From assembly GCA_964653075.1 (NCBI GenBank), contig CAZZAX010000013.1, forward strand, positions 1 through 60,493: a stretch of 60,493 bases of DNA, in the 5' to 3' direction. Shown here piece after piece: positions 17,469-28,300 of the stretch (position 1 is its first letter; every line of letters starts with the position of its first letter). A program made the translations under genes and the position numbers. The notes below the pieces were generated by a model. It did no database searches, was not told where the DNA came from, and saw only the letters and a list, made by a program, of their open reading frames with translations. Source of the DNA: NIOZ-UU13 sp964653075. GTDB taxonomy: Bacteria > Planctomycetota > Phycisphaerae > Sedimentisphaerales > Anaerobacaceae.

Positions 17469-19805
17469 CTATTGAAGCGAAGGCGGTGGAACTGACTGCC
17501 CGTTTCTCTGTGCGAGCTGTAGTTTTTGTTCGTAAGTTCCAAAGAAAGGGACATTGGCATCCAGCCAGATATATATCCTCCGGCGCTGCTCTTTCGACAT
17601 GTGAACATGCTTTGCATGTATGGAATCTTTGAGCACTTTCAGCAGAGGGCTTTGGTCCGCACCAATACGTCCCGGCCTGGTAACAATCTGTGTAATTGAT
17701 TCGCCGCCCCACTCATACCATCGAACATATTTTCTTAGGTTCTCATATGATGTACTGAATGTCCCGGCCGGCTCACGTGTCAAAACCAATTGGCTCTTCG
17801 AATCACCGGCCTTGCCGTCGTGGCATCGTATGCAGTGTTTGTCGAGGACAGGCTGGACAAGCCTGGTGTAGCTGAAAGGAAGAGTCCCGTCCGGGCCGGG
17901 CTGAATTGTTGACGGCGGCCTTTGTAATGCCAGAAGGCCTTGCCCGTTGACTGGGGTCGTCCCGCGCGGTTCATGGCAGCCGATGCAGCCGCGCCGCTCA
18001 CCGGGTTGAAGATAGGTGACGCTCCGCATACTTTGAACAGCCCGGCCTGCTCCGTCAACGGCCTGGAAATACAGCGGTTTACGGGCAGGAACGCGGAAAT
18101 ATGCCGAGCCGTCGGATTCTACGGGAACCGTACCAAGCATCATACGCGCACTTTCTGCATTTGCATAGCCGAGACGAGGCTTATTAGCCACGTGCGTGAC
18201 TGTTTTAGGGAGTACCTGAAAGATTCGAAGCTGTCGGATTTCTCGGGTTGCGGGCATGGGAAAGAGACTTTTCTGTACGTCAGCAAGCACGAATTCACCT
18301 TCATCGCTTAGGCTTGCTTCGAGCGTTGATGGTATCTCCGGAGGCACCGGACGCCGGGTAAAGAGAACCGGATACATACAGGAGATATCAGGGTCGCGGT
18401 AAAGCATCTCCATATTGCCAAAGCGGTCGAAGTAATAGAGTCCTGTATATGTATCCTTCTTGACGCCGGGCCCCATCCCCGGAAGAGGCTCGAAACTAAA
18501 TGCAACTAAAAAATAGTTTTCCGAGAGGGGCCAGGGGCTGTGGCAATAGCTGCCCGGCCAGTCGGGAGCCTCGGGAAAACATATCTCCGGTGTCAGTACC
18601 TCGATTGCTTCGAATCGGTCCTGACCGGTCTGGAAATCAAGCTTCTCCTGCGCAGGATTGAAGATGACTAATGAGCCGCCTACATCGGCGTGATGAGCGC
18701 CGGCGATAAAAGCAATGCGGTTTGAGCCGGGTATGCTGCGCGGCTGAAAACAGGCATTAATACGCTGGGTATAGTTGCCGAAGAGAATACTCGGATTAGT
18801 ACCATCCGGATTGCTGACCCACAGTCCGTGGTAGTTTGCTGCTGAGCGATCGACGTAGTCCCAGCGGCAATATACGATTCGTCCATCGGCGAGTACGGAA
18901 GGGTGCCATTCGTTTGTTTCGTGGAATGAGAGTATTTGTATCTTGTTCCCTCGGGCATTCATACGATGCAAAGTATAACTGGGCAGGGGTTCCCAGGGAT
19001 TGTGGCACCGGCCGAAACCTCCACGGCGAGTTGACATAAAGGCGATGTCGCCATCAGGCAGCGGACAGGGATCAAAATCGTCATTCGGCCCATTGGTGAG
19101 CTGGCGGAGGTTGCCGCCTTCGGCGTCCATAGCGTAGATATGAAAACATCGCCGTTCGGGTGAGTAATATTCCGGCTTCTCCTGCGCCCGCTCGGAAAAG
19201 GCAAAGTAAATCGTTCGTCCATCATAAGACAAAGCCAGAGTGGTATAATTTCCGCGCGGCAGCCGGCCGTTGATAAGGTCGCGCACTTTAAGAGACCGGC
19301 CGGGTTTTTCAAGCACATATACTCCTCCGCCTTCGATGTCCTCATAATCGTAGAAGTAACCCAGATATTCATGGAGCATCTGGCAAATAAAGCGGCGGCG
19401 CTTCATAAAAACAATAGGCCTTGAAGCGATAAGGGGGGTTTTCAGCGCCATATTGCGCGTAACAGAACGGACCCGGCGATACAATGCCAGCCGCGCCTGT
19501 TTGTCTAATGAATCCACGGCATCCACCTGTCTGTGCAGATGCTCAAGGGCGGTCGTCTCCGAAGCAACGTCCGGCACTTCGGGCATTTTACGCAGGTCGT
19601 CGAGAAGCTGTTCGGCGCGTCTGTATGCATCGAGCACGGCGGAAGCCTCATCAGGTGTCCGGTTTCTCCTGTGCTCCTGAGATGTCCAGTCGGCCTCGAC
19701 CATTTCTCGCAATCCTTCTGTCGTGGTTTCATCCTGAGCTTTTAGCGGGCCTTGTAACAGTAATCCTGTCACAACCAGTATGGCAAAGCATTTCAATAGC
19801 CTCAT
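17469..19805 (-). CDS. Exported HzsA-like beta-propeller protein with C-terminal c-type cytochrome motifs
   Basis: A 778-residue protein with a Sec signal peptide ('CFAILVVTGLLLQGPLKAQ'), a helical N-terminal part, then a six- or seven-bladed propeller with PD40/WD-like blades ('GRTIYFAFSERAQEKPEYY', 'LPDGDIAFMSTRRGGFG', 'LADGRIVYCRWDYVDRS'). Two haem c sites lie near the C-terminus: C607-I-G-C-H and C658-I-R-C-H. This matches the wide planctomycete family named after the middle domain of hydrazine synthase subunit alpha. Most members occur in bacteria without anammox, so hydrazine synthesis should not be assumed. A periplasmic redox or binding role near the downstream sulfatase gene is inferred. 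A second family member is at 25389-28814. Confidence 0.82.
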   Translation of the reverse strand: MRLLKCFAILVVTGLLLQGPLKAQDETTTEGLREMVEADWTSQEHRRNRTPDEASAVLDAYRRAEQLLDDLRKMPEVPDVASETTALEHLHRQVDAVDSLDKQARLALYRRVRSVTRNMALKTPLIASRPIVFMKRRRFICQMLHEYLGYFYDYEDIEGGGVYVLEKPGRSLKVRDLINGRLPRGNYTTLALSYDGRTIYFAFSERAQEKPEYYSPERRCFHIYAMDAEGGNLRQLTNGPNDDFDPCPLPDGDIAFMSTRRGGFGRCHNPWEPLPSYTLHRMNARGNKIQILSFHETNEWHPSVLADGRIVYCRWDYVDRSAANYHGLWVSNPDGTNPSILFGNYTQRINACFQPRSIPGSNRIAFIAGAHHADVGGSLVIFNPAQEKLDFQTGQDRFEAIEVLTPEICFPEAPDWPGSYCHSPWPLSENYFLVAFSFEPLPGMGPGVKKDTYTGLYYFDRFGNMEMLYRDPDISCMYPVLFTRRPVPPEIPSTLEASLSDEGEFVLADVQKSLFPMPATREIRQLRIFQVLPKTVTHVANKPRLGYANAESARMMLGTVPVESDGSAYFRVPARKPLYFQAVDGAGRAVQSMRSVTYLQPGERRGCIGCHEPRGTTPVNGQGLLALQRPPSTIQPGPDGTLPFSYTRLVQPVLDKHCIRCHDGKAGDSKSQLVLTREPAGTFSTSYENLRKYVRWYEWGGESITQIVTRPGRIGADQSPLLKVLKDSIHAKHVHMSKEQRRRIYIWLDANVPFFGTYEQKLQLAQRNGQSVPPPSLQ

Positions 19806-19883
19806 TATATTCTCATATAAACTGATGCCTGTGTTATAATCTTTGCTATTCCTGGGACAGGAGAAATAATTATCGACAGAGGT

Positions 19884-21416
19884 TTATACCTTAACTTTAT
19901 CACCGACCGTTCCCTGCCATTTATGAATCATTGTGGTGAGCTTTGTGATAATATCCTTGTGACCACCTGAATCGAAGAGATTGATATTCTCGCCCGGGTC
20001 TTTATTTAAATCGAAGAGCTGACATTTGTCCGAGTCGCTGAGACATAATTTCCAGCCATCGGGTGATATAACTGCCCGCGTGTGCTCATTTTCCAGACGA
20101 CGCAGTTCTTCCTTCGATGCAAGCCTGGTTCCTCCTCTCTTTACCTTCATCGCCCCACTGTTGGGATTCCATTCAATAAAGACATTCTCTTGTTCTACCC
20201 GGCCTGCCTTGATGAGGGGAACCAGGCTTTGACCGGCAAAACGACCATCCACACCACAATCCAGCAAGTCCATTAAAGTCGGAACCGTGTCGATTTGACT
20301 GACCCTGTCTTTGATAGGTCTGCCTTGCATTTGCGGTATCCGCATAAGCCAGGGTATTCTGACTGCTTCTTCGTACATCACGCTTTTTTCAACCATATGG
20401 TGCGAGCCCATCATGTCTCCGTGGTCGCTGGTATAGACAACAATCGTATTATCTGCCAGTCCCAGATCATCCAGCGTTTTTAAAATCGCGCCAACACTAA
20501 GGTCAACCTGCGTAACCAGACCCCAGTAGCGCCTGATAAGGGCCCTTATTTCCCGTTCGTCCTTACCGTATTTGGCCCGGCAGTATTCCTGAATTACACG
20601 ATAGCGGAGTGGCTCGTTTTCTTCCAGGGGATCAGAGAAGTTGGAAGGTAAATCTATTTCTTCCGAATTATGTTCATCATCCAGTGGCCCAAAAAACGGC
20701 ATGTGAGGCTCAAGGAAATTGATATACAGGACAAAAGGTTCTTTACGATGCCGGCGTAAGAAATCGCAGGCCTTTTCCTCCAGAAATTTTGGCTTACAAT
20801 GTTCGAGAATCCGCCGCGCTGCAAAAGAACGGCTGAATACGTTGTCACCGGAGTCGGGCTTATAACCGTGCTCGATGAGGAAATGATGATAATCACTCCT
20901 CCTGTTACGGTCGTTCCCATCGCTGTAATAACGCCTGTACCCGTCTTCAATCGAAGCCCACTCTTCGAAGCCATGCTGGGCGAATATCTCGTCGCCAAGG
21001 TGCCATTTGCCCATATAAGCCGTGCGGTAGTCACTGCCACCGAGCAGTTCAGGAAGGCAGGGAATATTGGCTGGTAACGGAATGTTGTTTTTGACACAGC
21101 CGCTTTGATGAGGCCAAAGTCCGGTCATTACGGCAGAGCGATTCGGCGTGCATACCGGTTGTGTTACATAAGCGTTCTCGAAAACGACACTTTGGTGGGC
21201 CAACTTATTCAAATTTGGCGCGTGGATTTTATGATTGCCGTAAGCGGCCATTGTGTCCGCACGCTGCTCATCAGTCCAGATGATTAAGAGATTAGGTTTC
21301 TTTTCTTTTGGCAGGTCGGCCTTTCGTGAGGTTGCCGAACATGCGCCGGTAACGAGTGCGGCCGCCCCCAAAGTCGCGGCTTTCGCAAATTCTCGTCGGC
21401 TTAGTCCTGGCTTCAT
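19884..21416 (-). CDS. Exported sulfatase (formylglycine-dependent, arylsulfatase family)
   Basis: A 510-residue sulfatase. It has a Tat-type leader ('LSRREFAKAATLGAAALVTG') and a possible lipobox at 'TGAC'. The catalytic motif is C89-T-P-N-R93 in 'VTQPVCTPNRSAVMTG', where Cys becomes formylglycine. Metal ligands appear in 'IIWTDEQRADT' and 'YTSDHGDMMGSH', and 'GKWHLGDEIFAQHGFEEW' is typical. It would remove sulfate from polysaccharides in the periplasm, which fits a marine polysaccharide degrader. A maturation enzyme is required; the two FGE-fold proteins in this window lack a key cysteine, so the maturase is probably elsewhere. It lies 78 bases upstream of the HzsA-like gene on the same strand. 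Confidence 0.92.
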   Translation of the reverse strand: MKPGLSRREFAKAATLGAAALVTGACSATSRKADLPKEKKPNLLIIWTDEQRADTMAAYGNHKIHAPNLNKLAHQSVVFENAYVTQPVCTPNRSAVMTGLWPHQSGCVKNNIPLPANIPCLPELLGGSDYRTAYMGKWHLGDEIFAQHGFEEWASIEDGYRRYYSDGNDRNRRSDYHHFLIEHGYKPDSGDNVFSRSFAARRILEHCKPKFLEEKACDFLRRHRKEPFVLYINFLEPHMPFFGPLDDEHNSEEIDLPSNFSDPLEENEPLRYRVIQEYCRAKYGKDEREIRALIRRYWGLVTQVDLSVGAILKTLDDLGLADNTIVVYTSDHGDMMGSHHMVEKSVMYEEAVRIPWLMRIPQMQGRPIKDRVSQIDTVPTLMDLLDCGVDGRFAGQSLVPLIKAGRVEQENVFIEWNPNSGAMKVKRGGTRLASKEELRRLENEHTRAVISPDGWKLCLSDSDKCQLFDLNKDPGENINLFDSGGHKDIITKLTTMIHKWQGTVGDKVKV

Positions 21417-21696
21417 AGAACACTTCTTACTTGTGTTATCTTCAAACCTTGCCTGTAGCTAATAAAGGCTGCCCGATATTTTACACTCCGAGGGTCAATA
21501 TAACAAGCTGTTTATCCTGATGCCTGCCTTCACACAGATGGTTTAAAATTTGCTCGAACCTCTTTGGAATAATCTGAGTTTAAGGACTGCTTGTTGTCAA
21601 TCGCCGGTGGATTAGCTACAATTACTTTGGTCTTCACTATATATTATACCTGTGATGTAAAAGGTGCTATGTTTAATATGATATGGAGTAAGCGTA
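21417..21696. other. Intergenic region between divergent genes
   Basis: This region of about 280 bases should contain promoters for the sulfatase (minus) and the UroD-like gene (plus). I see no repeat, RNA or small ORF in it. Confidence 0.3.
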
Positions 21697-22899
21697 ATGG
21701 GGATGTTCGATAATGCCGCGAACAGCTCAAAGGCCCGCAAGAGAAAAGAAGGCACACGTGCCAAGCTTGACCGAATGAGGAAAACCCTTAGTCATCAGGA
21801 GCCGGACAGGGTGCCAGTTAGCGATTTTTTCTGGGGTGGTTTTATTGCACGCTGGCGAAAAGATTTGGATCTGCCGGATGATGCCAATCCTTATTACTAT
21901 TACGACCTGGACTGGATTGTCACCGTACCCAATATGGACCCGTTTATTCAGCCATTCGAGACCCTTAAGGAGAACAACGAGGAAGTCATCTTGAAGACAG
22001 GTTTTGGTGCGATTTTGCGGAAGAAATTTTCTGACCCTATGCCTGAATTTGTTTCCTTTGAAACGGACACCTTGGAAAAGCTTGAAGCTCTTGAGTTTGA
22101 CGACCCTTACGACAAAAGAAGATATTTCCAGGCGGGTGACAATCAAATCGCCGGCGTCGGGGACGGCTTCGAACGAAATTCACCCCCTTGGGTTGAAACC
22201 GTCAGGTCCTTATGGCCGGACTTTCCCGTATTCGGCAGTATTATAGAATGCAACGAATGCTTGATCCGCCTGGTTGGGCCCCAGAACAATATGCTCTGGA
22301 TAGGAATGCATCCTGAGCGAATGGGTAAGGCGATTGACCGGATTGGACAGTTCTATCTGGAATGTGCAAAGGCTCAAATCACAGCGGCCGGGGATTTCCT
22401 GGACGGCTTTGTCATCTGGGGAGACGTGGCCTATAGGAAGGATATGTTTTTTTCGCCTGACTATTGGCGCCGGTATTTCAAACCCTGGGTCAAAGCAATC
22501 GTAGATTACGCCCATGAAAAAGGCCTGATGGTCATCTATCACGGATGCGGCAATATTAACAAAATCCTCGATGACTATATCGAGATAGGTATCGACGCAC
22601 TGAATCCGCTGGAGGCCAAGGCGGATTTGGATTCTGTACAGTTACGCCGTAAATACGGCCAAAGGTTGGGAATTTGCGGAAACAGCAACATAAAAATATG
22701 GGAAGCCGGGGACAGGGAGCTTATCCAAAAGGAGATTTTAAGAAAGCTCAATGCCGCAAAAGGGGGAGGCTACGTTTTCCAGTCCGATCATTCGGTAAGC
22801 AGCAATGTCTCCGGGCATACTTATGATTATATCGTTAACCTTGTGCGCCAATTCGGACAATATCCCCTTGATTTGGGAGAGTTTAACGAAGTGATTTGA
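21697..22899 (+). CDS. Uroporphyrinogen decarboxylase-like (UroD/MtaA family) protein
   Basis: A 400-residue TIM-barrel protein. Family marks include 'TLSHQEPDRVPVSDF' near the N-terminus, 'ITAAGDFLDGFVIWGDVAY', 'YFKPWVKAIVDYAHEKGLMVIYHGCGNIN' split over its central strand, and 'GIDALNPLEAKADLD' with 'GICGNSNIKIWEAGD'. Classical HemE residues for the tetrapyrrole are not evident, and the sequence is closer to the UroD-like proteins of anaerobes, some of which are cobamide-dependent methyltransferases and many of which are uncharacterised. The His and Cys in 'YHGCG' could bind metal as in MtaA. It precedes the GH95-like gene by 18 bases, suggesting co-transcription. Ribosome site GGAG lies 8 bases before the ATG. 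Confidence 0.8.
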   Translation: MGMFDNAANSSKARKRKEGTRAKLDRMRKTLSHQEPDRVPVSDFFWGGFIARWRKDLDLPDDANPYYYYDLDWIVTVPNMDPFIQPFETLKENNEEVILKTGFGAILRKKFSDPMPEFVSFETDTLEKLEALEFDDPYDKRRYFQAGDNQIAGVGDGFERNSPPWVETVRSLWPDFPVFGSIIECNECLIRLVGPQNNMLWIGMHPERMGKAIDRIGQFYLECAKAQITAAGDFLDGFVIWGDVAYRKDMFFSPDYWRRYFKPWVKAIVDYAHEKGLMVIYHGCGNINKILDDYIEIGIDALNPLEAKADLDSVQLRRKYGQRLGICGNSNIKIWEAGDRELIQKEILRKLNAAKGGGYVFQSDHSVSSNVSGHTYDYIVNLVRQFGQYPLDLGEFNEVI

Positions 22900-22917
22900 T
22901 AATTCCAGGAGGTGTAA

Positions 22918-25203
22918 ATGCTGACTCTTAAAACTCAGAAAACTTTTTGGCTAATATTATCTGTGGTTGTGTCTTTTTCCTGCTATGGTTTTGGAAAAGA
23001 AAAGACAGCTCATAATTTTAATGATATCGAAACGTACAACGTTGTCTGGAATAGTCCAGGTAAGGATTCTTCCGGCTCAATGCCGATAGGCAATGGAGGC
23101 ATCGGTTTAAACCTCTGGGTGGAGGAAAACGGAGACCTCCTGTTCTATATAAGCAAGACCGATTCCTGGAGTGATAACTGCCGGCTGCTCAAACTTGGTC
23201 GGGTACGCCTGAAACTTTCACCGAATCCCTTCGGCAAAGAGGAACATTTCTCTCAGACCCTGGATCTGCGCCAGGGTGAGATTGAAATTATCGCTGGCTC
23301 ATTGGAAAAACAGGTTACACTGCGCGTTTGGGTGGATGCTAATCGGCCGGTCATTTATGTCGAAGCCGAAGGCAAGAAATCCTTTGGCCTTCAATGTAAT
23401 CTCGATGTTTGGCGTAACGAAATTCGCCGGCTCAAAGGTGATGAAGCAAACAGTGCCCGTGCCCTGACAGGCAACGATGATTATCCGATCATCGTTTATC
23501 CGGATGTGGTTCTGCCGGCGCAAAACAATCGCATCGTATGGTACCATCGCAATGAGAAGTCCTGTTATCCGGTAACGTTAAAGAACCAGCACCTTGACCG
23601 GTTGCTGGAAAAGTATCGTGACCCGCTTCTATACCGCACATTTGGCGGATGCATGAAAGGCGATGGCTTAAAAGCCGTTGATAAAGATATTCTAAAATCA
23701 GCCGAACCGGGTAATCGTTTTGTGATTTCCATTTACCCTCTGACGGCGCAGAAAAAACCCATCGATACGTGGTTGGATTTGCTGGAAAAACAAATAGCTG
23801 CGATTGATACAATAGATCTGAAGGTTGCGCGTGCGGCACACAGACAGTGGTGGGAAAGCTTCTGGAAGCGGAGCTGGATTTTTATAGACGGCTCAAAAGA
23901 TGCTGAAGTAGTTACTCGCGGCTATAACCTCCAGCGCTGGATAAACGCCTGCGGCGGTCGCGGCGCATATCCCATCAAGTTTAACGGTTCGATTTTTACT
24001 GTCGATGCCCGGGTGGGCAAGGAGCATCTTGATGGTGATTATCGACGTTGGGGTGGAATGTACTGGTGGCAGAATACGCGGCTGCCTTATTGGTCGATGC
24101 TGGCGGCGGGGGATTTCGACCTCATGCAGCCGCTGTTTAAGATGTACATAAATGCACTTGGTCTCTGCCGCGATAAGACAAGGATTTATTATAAGCATGA
24201 TGGCGCTTTCTTTCCGGAAACGATGCACTTCTGGGGTACGAACGGGAATTGCGATTTTGGCTGGGGCCATAAAGGACCCGAAACTATCAATCGATACATA
24301 CGCCGCGAATGGCAGGGCGGGATTGAACTGATCGCCATGATGCTTGATTATTACGCCATTACACAGGACAGAAAGTTTCTGCGTAATATACTTTTACCGC
24401 TGGCCGATGAGATCATTACTTTTTTCGACAGGCACTGGCCTCGCGATGAGCAGGGTAAGATTCGCTTCGAGCCCGCACAGTCCCTGGAGACCTGGTGGCA
24501 GTGCGTTAATCCCCTGCCGGAAGTTGCCGGGCTCAGGTTTGTACTCAGTGCGTTATTGGAGCTGCCCGATGAGCTGACAAACGCCTCACGGCGAAAGTCA
24601 TGGAAGAAAACTCTTGCCGACCTGCCTTCTGTTCCGATGAAGGAAGACAAGGGCAAACAAATTCTACTCCCGGCTGAGAAATATAGCGAAAAGCGAAACC
24701 AGGAAAATCCCGAATTGTATGCCATTTTTCCATACCGGCTTTATGGGATTGGCAAACCAAATCTGGAAATTGGAATTGAGACCTATAGACAACGAGTGCA
24801 TAAGGGCACCGGAGGCTGGTATCAGACGCCAGTACAGGCGGCGTATCTTGGCTTAAAAGAGGACGCGTCGAAATTTGTAACCCAGAATTTCTCAACTAAA
24901 CACAAGGGCAGTCGCTTCCCCGCATTCTGGGGTCCTAATTACGACTGGATTCCCGACCAGGACCACGGCTGCGTAACAATGACTGCATTGCAGCGAATGC
25001 TTATGCAGACAGACGGCAGAAAGATATACCTGCTGCCCGCCTGGCCCGGCAACTGGGACGTTGATTTTAAACTTCACGCCCCTTTCAAGACAGTCATTCA
25101 GGGAACAGTCCGAAAAGGACGAATTAAGAAGCTACACGTTACACCTGAAAATCGCCGCAAAGACATAAAACTTTTGAGTGGAAAAAAGCCAGGCTATAGG
25201 TAG
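22918..25203 (+). CDS. Exported DUF5703 / GH95-like glycoside hydrolase
   Basis: A 761-residue protein with a signal peptide ('TFWLILSVVVSFSCYGFG'). The N-terminal beta domain holds the family mark 'VVWNSPGKDSSGSMPIGNG', followed by 'FYISKTDSWSDNCRLLKLG'. The central part is an (alpha/alpha)6 barrel ('GGMYWWQNTRLPYWSMLAAGDF', 'AMMLDYYAITQDRKFLRNI') and the C-terminus a beta domain ('AWPGNWDVDFKLHAPFKT'). This layout is that of GH95-type alpha-L-fucosidases or galactosidases and the related DUF5703 group. The catalytic residues of GH95 are not securely identifiable here. It would act on oligosaccharides in the periplasm, in line with the other polysaccharide enzymes. RBS 'AGGAGG' is 6 bases upstream. 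Confidence 0.78.
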   Translation: MLTLKTQKTFWLILSVVVSFSCYGFGKEKTAHNFNDIETYNVVWNSPGKDSSGSMPIGNGGIGLNLWVEENGDLLFYISKTDSWSDNCRLLKLGRVRLKLSPNPFGKEEHFSQTLDLRQGEIEIIAGSLEKQVTLRVWVDANRPVIYVEAEGKKSFGLQCNLDVWRNEIRRLKGDEANSARALTGNDDYPIIVYPDVVLPAQNNRIVWYHRNEKSCYPVTLKNQHLDRLLEKYRDPLLYRTFGGCMKGDGLKAVDKDILKSAEPGNRFVISIYPLTAQKKPIDTWLDLLEKQIAAIDTIDLKVARAAHRQWWESFWKRSWIFIDGSKDAEVVTRGYNLQRWINACGGRGAYPIKFNGSIFTVDARVGKEHLDGDYRRWGGMYWWQNTRLPYWSMLAAGDFDLMQPLFKMYINALGLCRDKTRIYYKHDGAFFPETMHFWGTNGNCDFGWGHKGPETINRYIRREWQGGIELIAMMLDYYAITQDRKFLRNILLPLADEIITFFDRHWPRDEQGKIRFEPAQSLETWWQCVNPLPEVAGLRFVLSALLELPDELTNASRRKSWKKTLADLPSVPMKEDKGKQILLPAEKYSEKRNQENPELYAIFPYRLYGIGKPNLEIGIETYRQRVHKGTGGWYQTPVQAAYLGLKEDASKFVTQNFSTKHKGSRFPAFWGPNYDWIPDQDHGCVTMTALQRMLMQTDGRKIYLLPAWPGNWDVDFKLHAPFKTVIQGTVRKGRIKKLHVTPENRRKDIKLLSGKKPGYR

Positions 25204-25388
25204 AGAGCTGTTCTCTCAAACATCTCTGGCAATTTGTCACTGATTCTGTTATACTTTTTATCGATTATTGTACCGCTTTCGGATATACATCTATTTAGTT
25301 TTAAACAGCCTCTTAATTAAATTTATTGGGTCGTGGTAAGCTAATACATGGAAAATCACTTTGATTTTTGTTGGAGGTAGAAGCTAAG

Positions 25389-28300
25389 ATGTTTGTGAGG
25401 AAAACTGCCCCGATGACACTTCTCTGCTTTACTGCGTATTTTCTCATATCATTGATCTGTCCTGGGCTGATGGCCGGCGAACAGTCCGAATCCAAATTCA
25501 CTACCCGGTCGATTGACCGAATTGCCAAAGCCAGCTCGGATATCGAACTTGTTAATTTCACCGCTATGAGACTGGCCGTAAAAGACCTCATGAAGAATTT
25601 CCCCGAAAAGTATACGAATGGCGAGATATATTTAAGAGCCATTGATAAATACGAAAACCGCCTTCCTGAGATTAAACAGGCACTGCAGCGCGGCGATAAG
25701 ACTGCGGCCTGACAGGTAGATGAAATTATGGCCTTACAGCGGCGGGCCCTGCTTTCAAACCCCCTGCTTGACTTCGAAAAACTCCTGCTCATTAAACGCA
25801 AGCCGCTTGGTGACCCTCGCCGGGCCAACGGTGATGAAGAAAACGATAGAGGGCTGGATAAATTCCTCGGCCTGCCGCAGCAAAGTTCATGGCAGCTTCA
25901 TACTATGCCGAATATTGTCGGCTGGGAAAATGAAATATCCGTCCTCTCACCGGTAAGGCCGGCAGGTCGTCTCACCACTGTTTATAAACCGTCCGCCGGA
26001 GAGCTAATCAACGAGATGGACCTGCATTTTGATGCCGAAAAGATAATGTTCTCAATGCCCGACAAACGAAAATTATGGCAGGTGTTCGAGATTGATATCG
26101 ACGGCACAAATCTGCGCCAGGTTTCTCCGAATAATCAGCCCGACGTTCATAATTTTGACTCGTGTTATCTGCCGGACGGCAAAATTGCTTTTATATCCAC
26201 CGCACCCTTCCAGGTTGTCCCGTGCAATGCATCTGTCAATGTCGGCATGATGTATCTGATGGACAACGACGGCCAAAATGTACGACAGCTCTGTTTCGAG
26301 CAGGACCACAATTTCTGCCCTACGGTAATGAACGACGGAAGAATTCTTTACCTGCGATGGGAGTACACCGATATTCCCCACGTCTGGGCCCGATTTTTGT
26401 TTACTATGAATCCCGATGGTACAACGCAAAAGGAATATTACGGCAGCGGGGGATACTGGCCTAACGCCATCTTTTACACCCGCCCCATCCCCAACCATCC
26501 TACGAAAGTAGTGGGCATCGTGACGGGCCATCACGTCGGAAGAGTCGGCCAGCTTGTTATCTTTGACCCATCCTTGGGCCGAAATGCAACCGACGGCGTC
26601 GTACAGCGAATCCCCGGTCGTGGTCAAAAAGTAAAACCTCTCATTCAGGAAAAGCTGACCTTAGACACATGGCCGAAATTCCTTCATCCCTGGCCGCTCA
26701 GCGAGAAATACTTCCTCGTTTCCTGCAAGCCAGGACCCAATGACCTTTGGGGCATCTATCTGGTCGATATTTTCGACAACATTGTCCTATTGAAGGAAAT
26801 CGAAGGCAGTGCGCTGCTTGAGCCCATTCCGGTTCGTAAGATAAACAAACCTCCTGTCATTCCAGACAGAGTTGACCTCAGCCGCAAAGATGCAATCGTT
26901 TATCTGGAGAACATTTATAAAGGTCCCGGCTTAAAAGGCGTTCCGAATGGTGCGGTTAAAAAGCTGCGATTGTTTACCTATCATTTCGCTTATCACAAAA
27001 TCGCAGGTATCAATCATCGCGTAGGCACTGACGGTCCGTGGGAGCCCAAACGCATACTCGGCACGGTACCTGTCGAGAAAGACGGTTCGGCCATGTTCCG
27101 TGTCCCGGCCAACACTCCCATATCTATCCAGCCCCTTGATGCAGAGGGCAAGGCCCTGCAGTTAATGCGAAGCTGGATGACCGCCATGCCCGGCGAGATA
27201 GTTTCCTGTATCGGACGTCACCAGAAGCAGAACGCCGGGCCTCCGAATCTCCGGACAATCGCCTCTCGCAATCAGCCGTCTGAAATAGAACCATGGTACG
27301 GACCGGCAAGAGGTTTCAGTTTCAAACGTGAGGTCCAGCCCGTTCTTGATAAGTACTGCGTCTCGTGCCACAATGGCGGCACGCCCGGCGACCGGAAGAT
27401 TCCCGACCTGCGAGGTGACCAGGGCAAGTTAATCGCGTATAAAAACGGGGTCCCGAAAGCCAAAGTAATTTATGGCCTGCCACGGGAAGAGCTTGTAAAA
27501 AAGTACGGCGGGATCTTCGAGCCATCTTACGTCACCCTGAGAAGTTTCGCAAGGGTGGGAGGACTTGAAAGTGATTTGCGCTTGCTGGCACCGGGTGAAT
27601 TCTGTATCAACACGACCGAGCTTGTCCAGATGCTCAAGAAGGACCATTACGGTGTTCGGCTCGATGCCGAGGCATGGCAGCGAATCGCTGCATGGATAGA
27701 TTTGAACGCCCCCTGTCACGGCACCTGGACAGAAGTTGTCGGGCTTCAGAGGACACGGAACGACCACAGGCGCCGCCTTGATCTACGAAGGCTCTACGGA
27801 GGGGATATTGAAGACCCTGAGGCCTATCCGGAAATGCCTGAAAGAAGAATTGAACCTGTCGAACCTGTACCTCTCACCAAACCGAAGGTTGAGGTGCCCC
27901 GAATTCCCGAATGGCCGTTTGACGCCGCCGAAGCGCAGCGCCGCCAGGCACGCGCCGGACAAACACACAGAACGATTGACCTTGGCAGTGGTATCGAACT
28001 CGAAATGGTCCTCATTCCGGCCGGTCGGTTTGTGATGGGCGATGAGAATGGATACCAGGATGAAAATCAGCTTACACCGGTAAACATCAAAAGAGCTTTC
28101 TGGATGAGCAAGTTTGAGGTAACCAACGAGCAATATGCAAGATTCGATTCCTCACATGATAGTAAGTATGAACATAAAGGAAGCTGGATGTTTAATGAAT
28201 GGGACCTCGGCTGGCCACTGAACCAGCCCGGACAGCCTGTTGTTCGGGTATCCTGGAAAGAAGCTGCGGAGTTTTGTCGCTGGCTTTCCGATAAGACCCG

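Noticed and set aside
17469..19805. Anammox hydrazine synthase
   Set aside because: Only the alpha-like subunit is present, the family is broad in planctomycetes, and no beta/gamma subunits or hydrazine dehydrogenase are nearby.
25710..25712. TGA as a selenocysteine codon
   Set aside because: The position is in a variable helical segment with no Cys in the family that I recall, and no SECIS-like hairpin is evident just after it.
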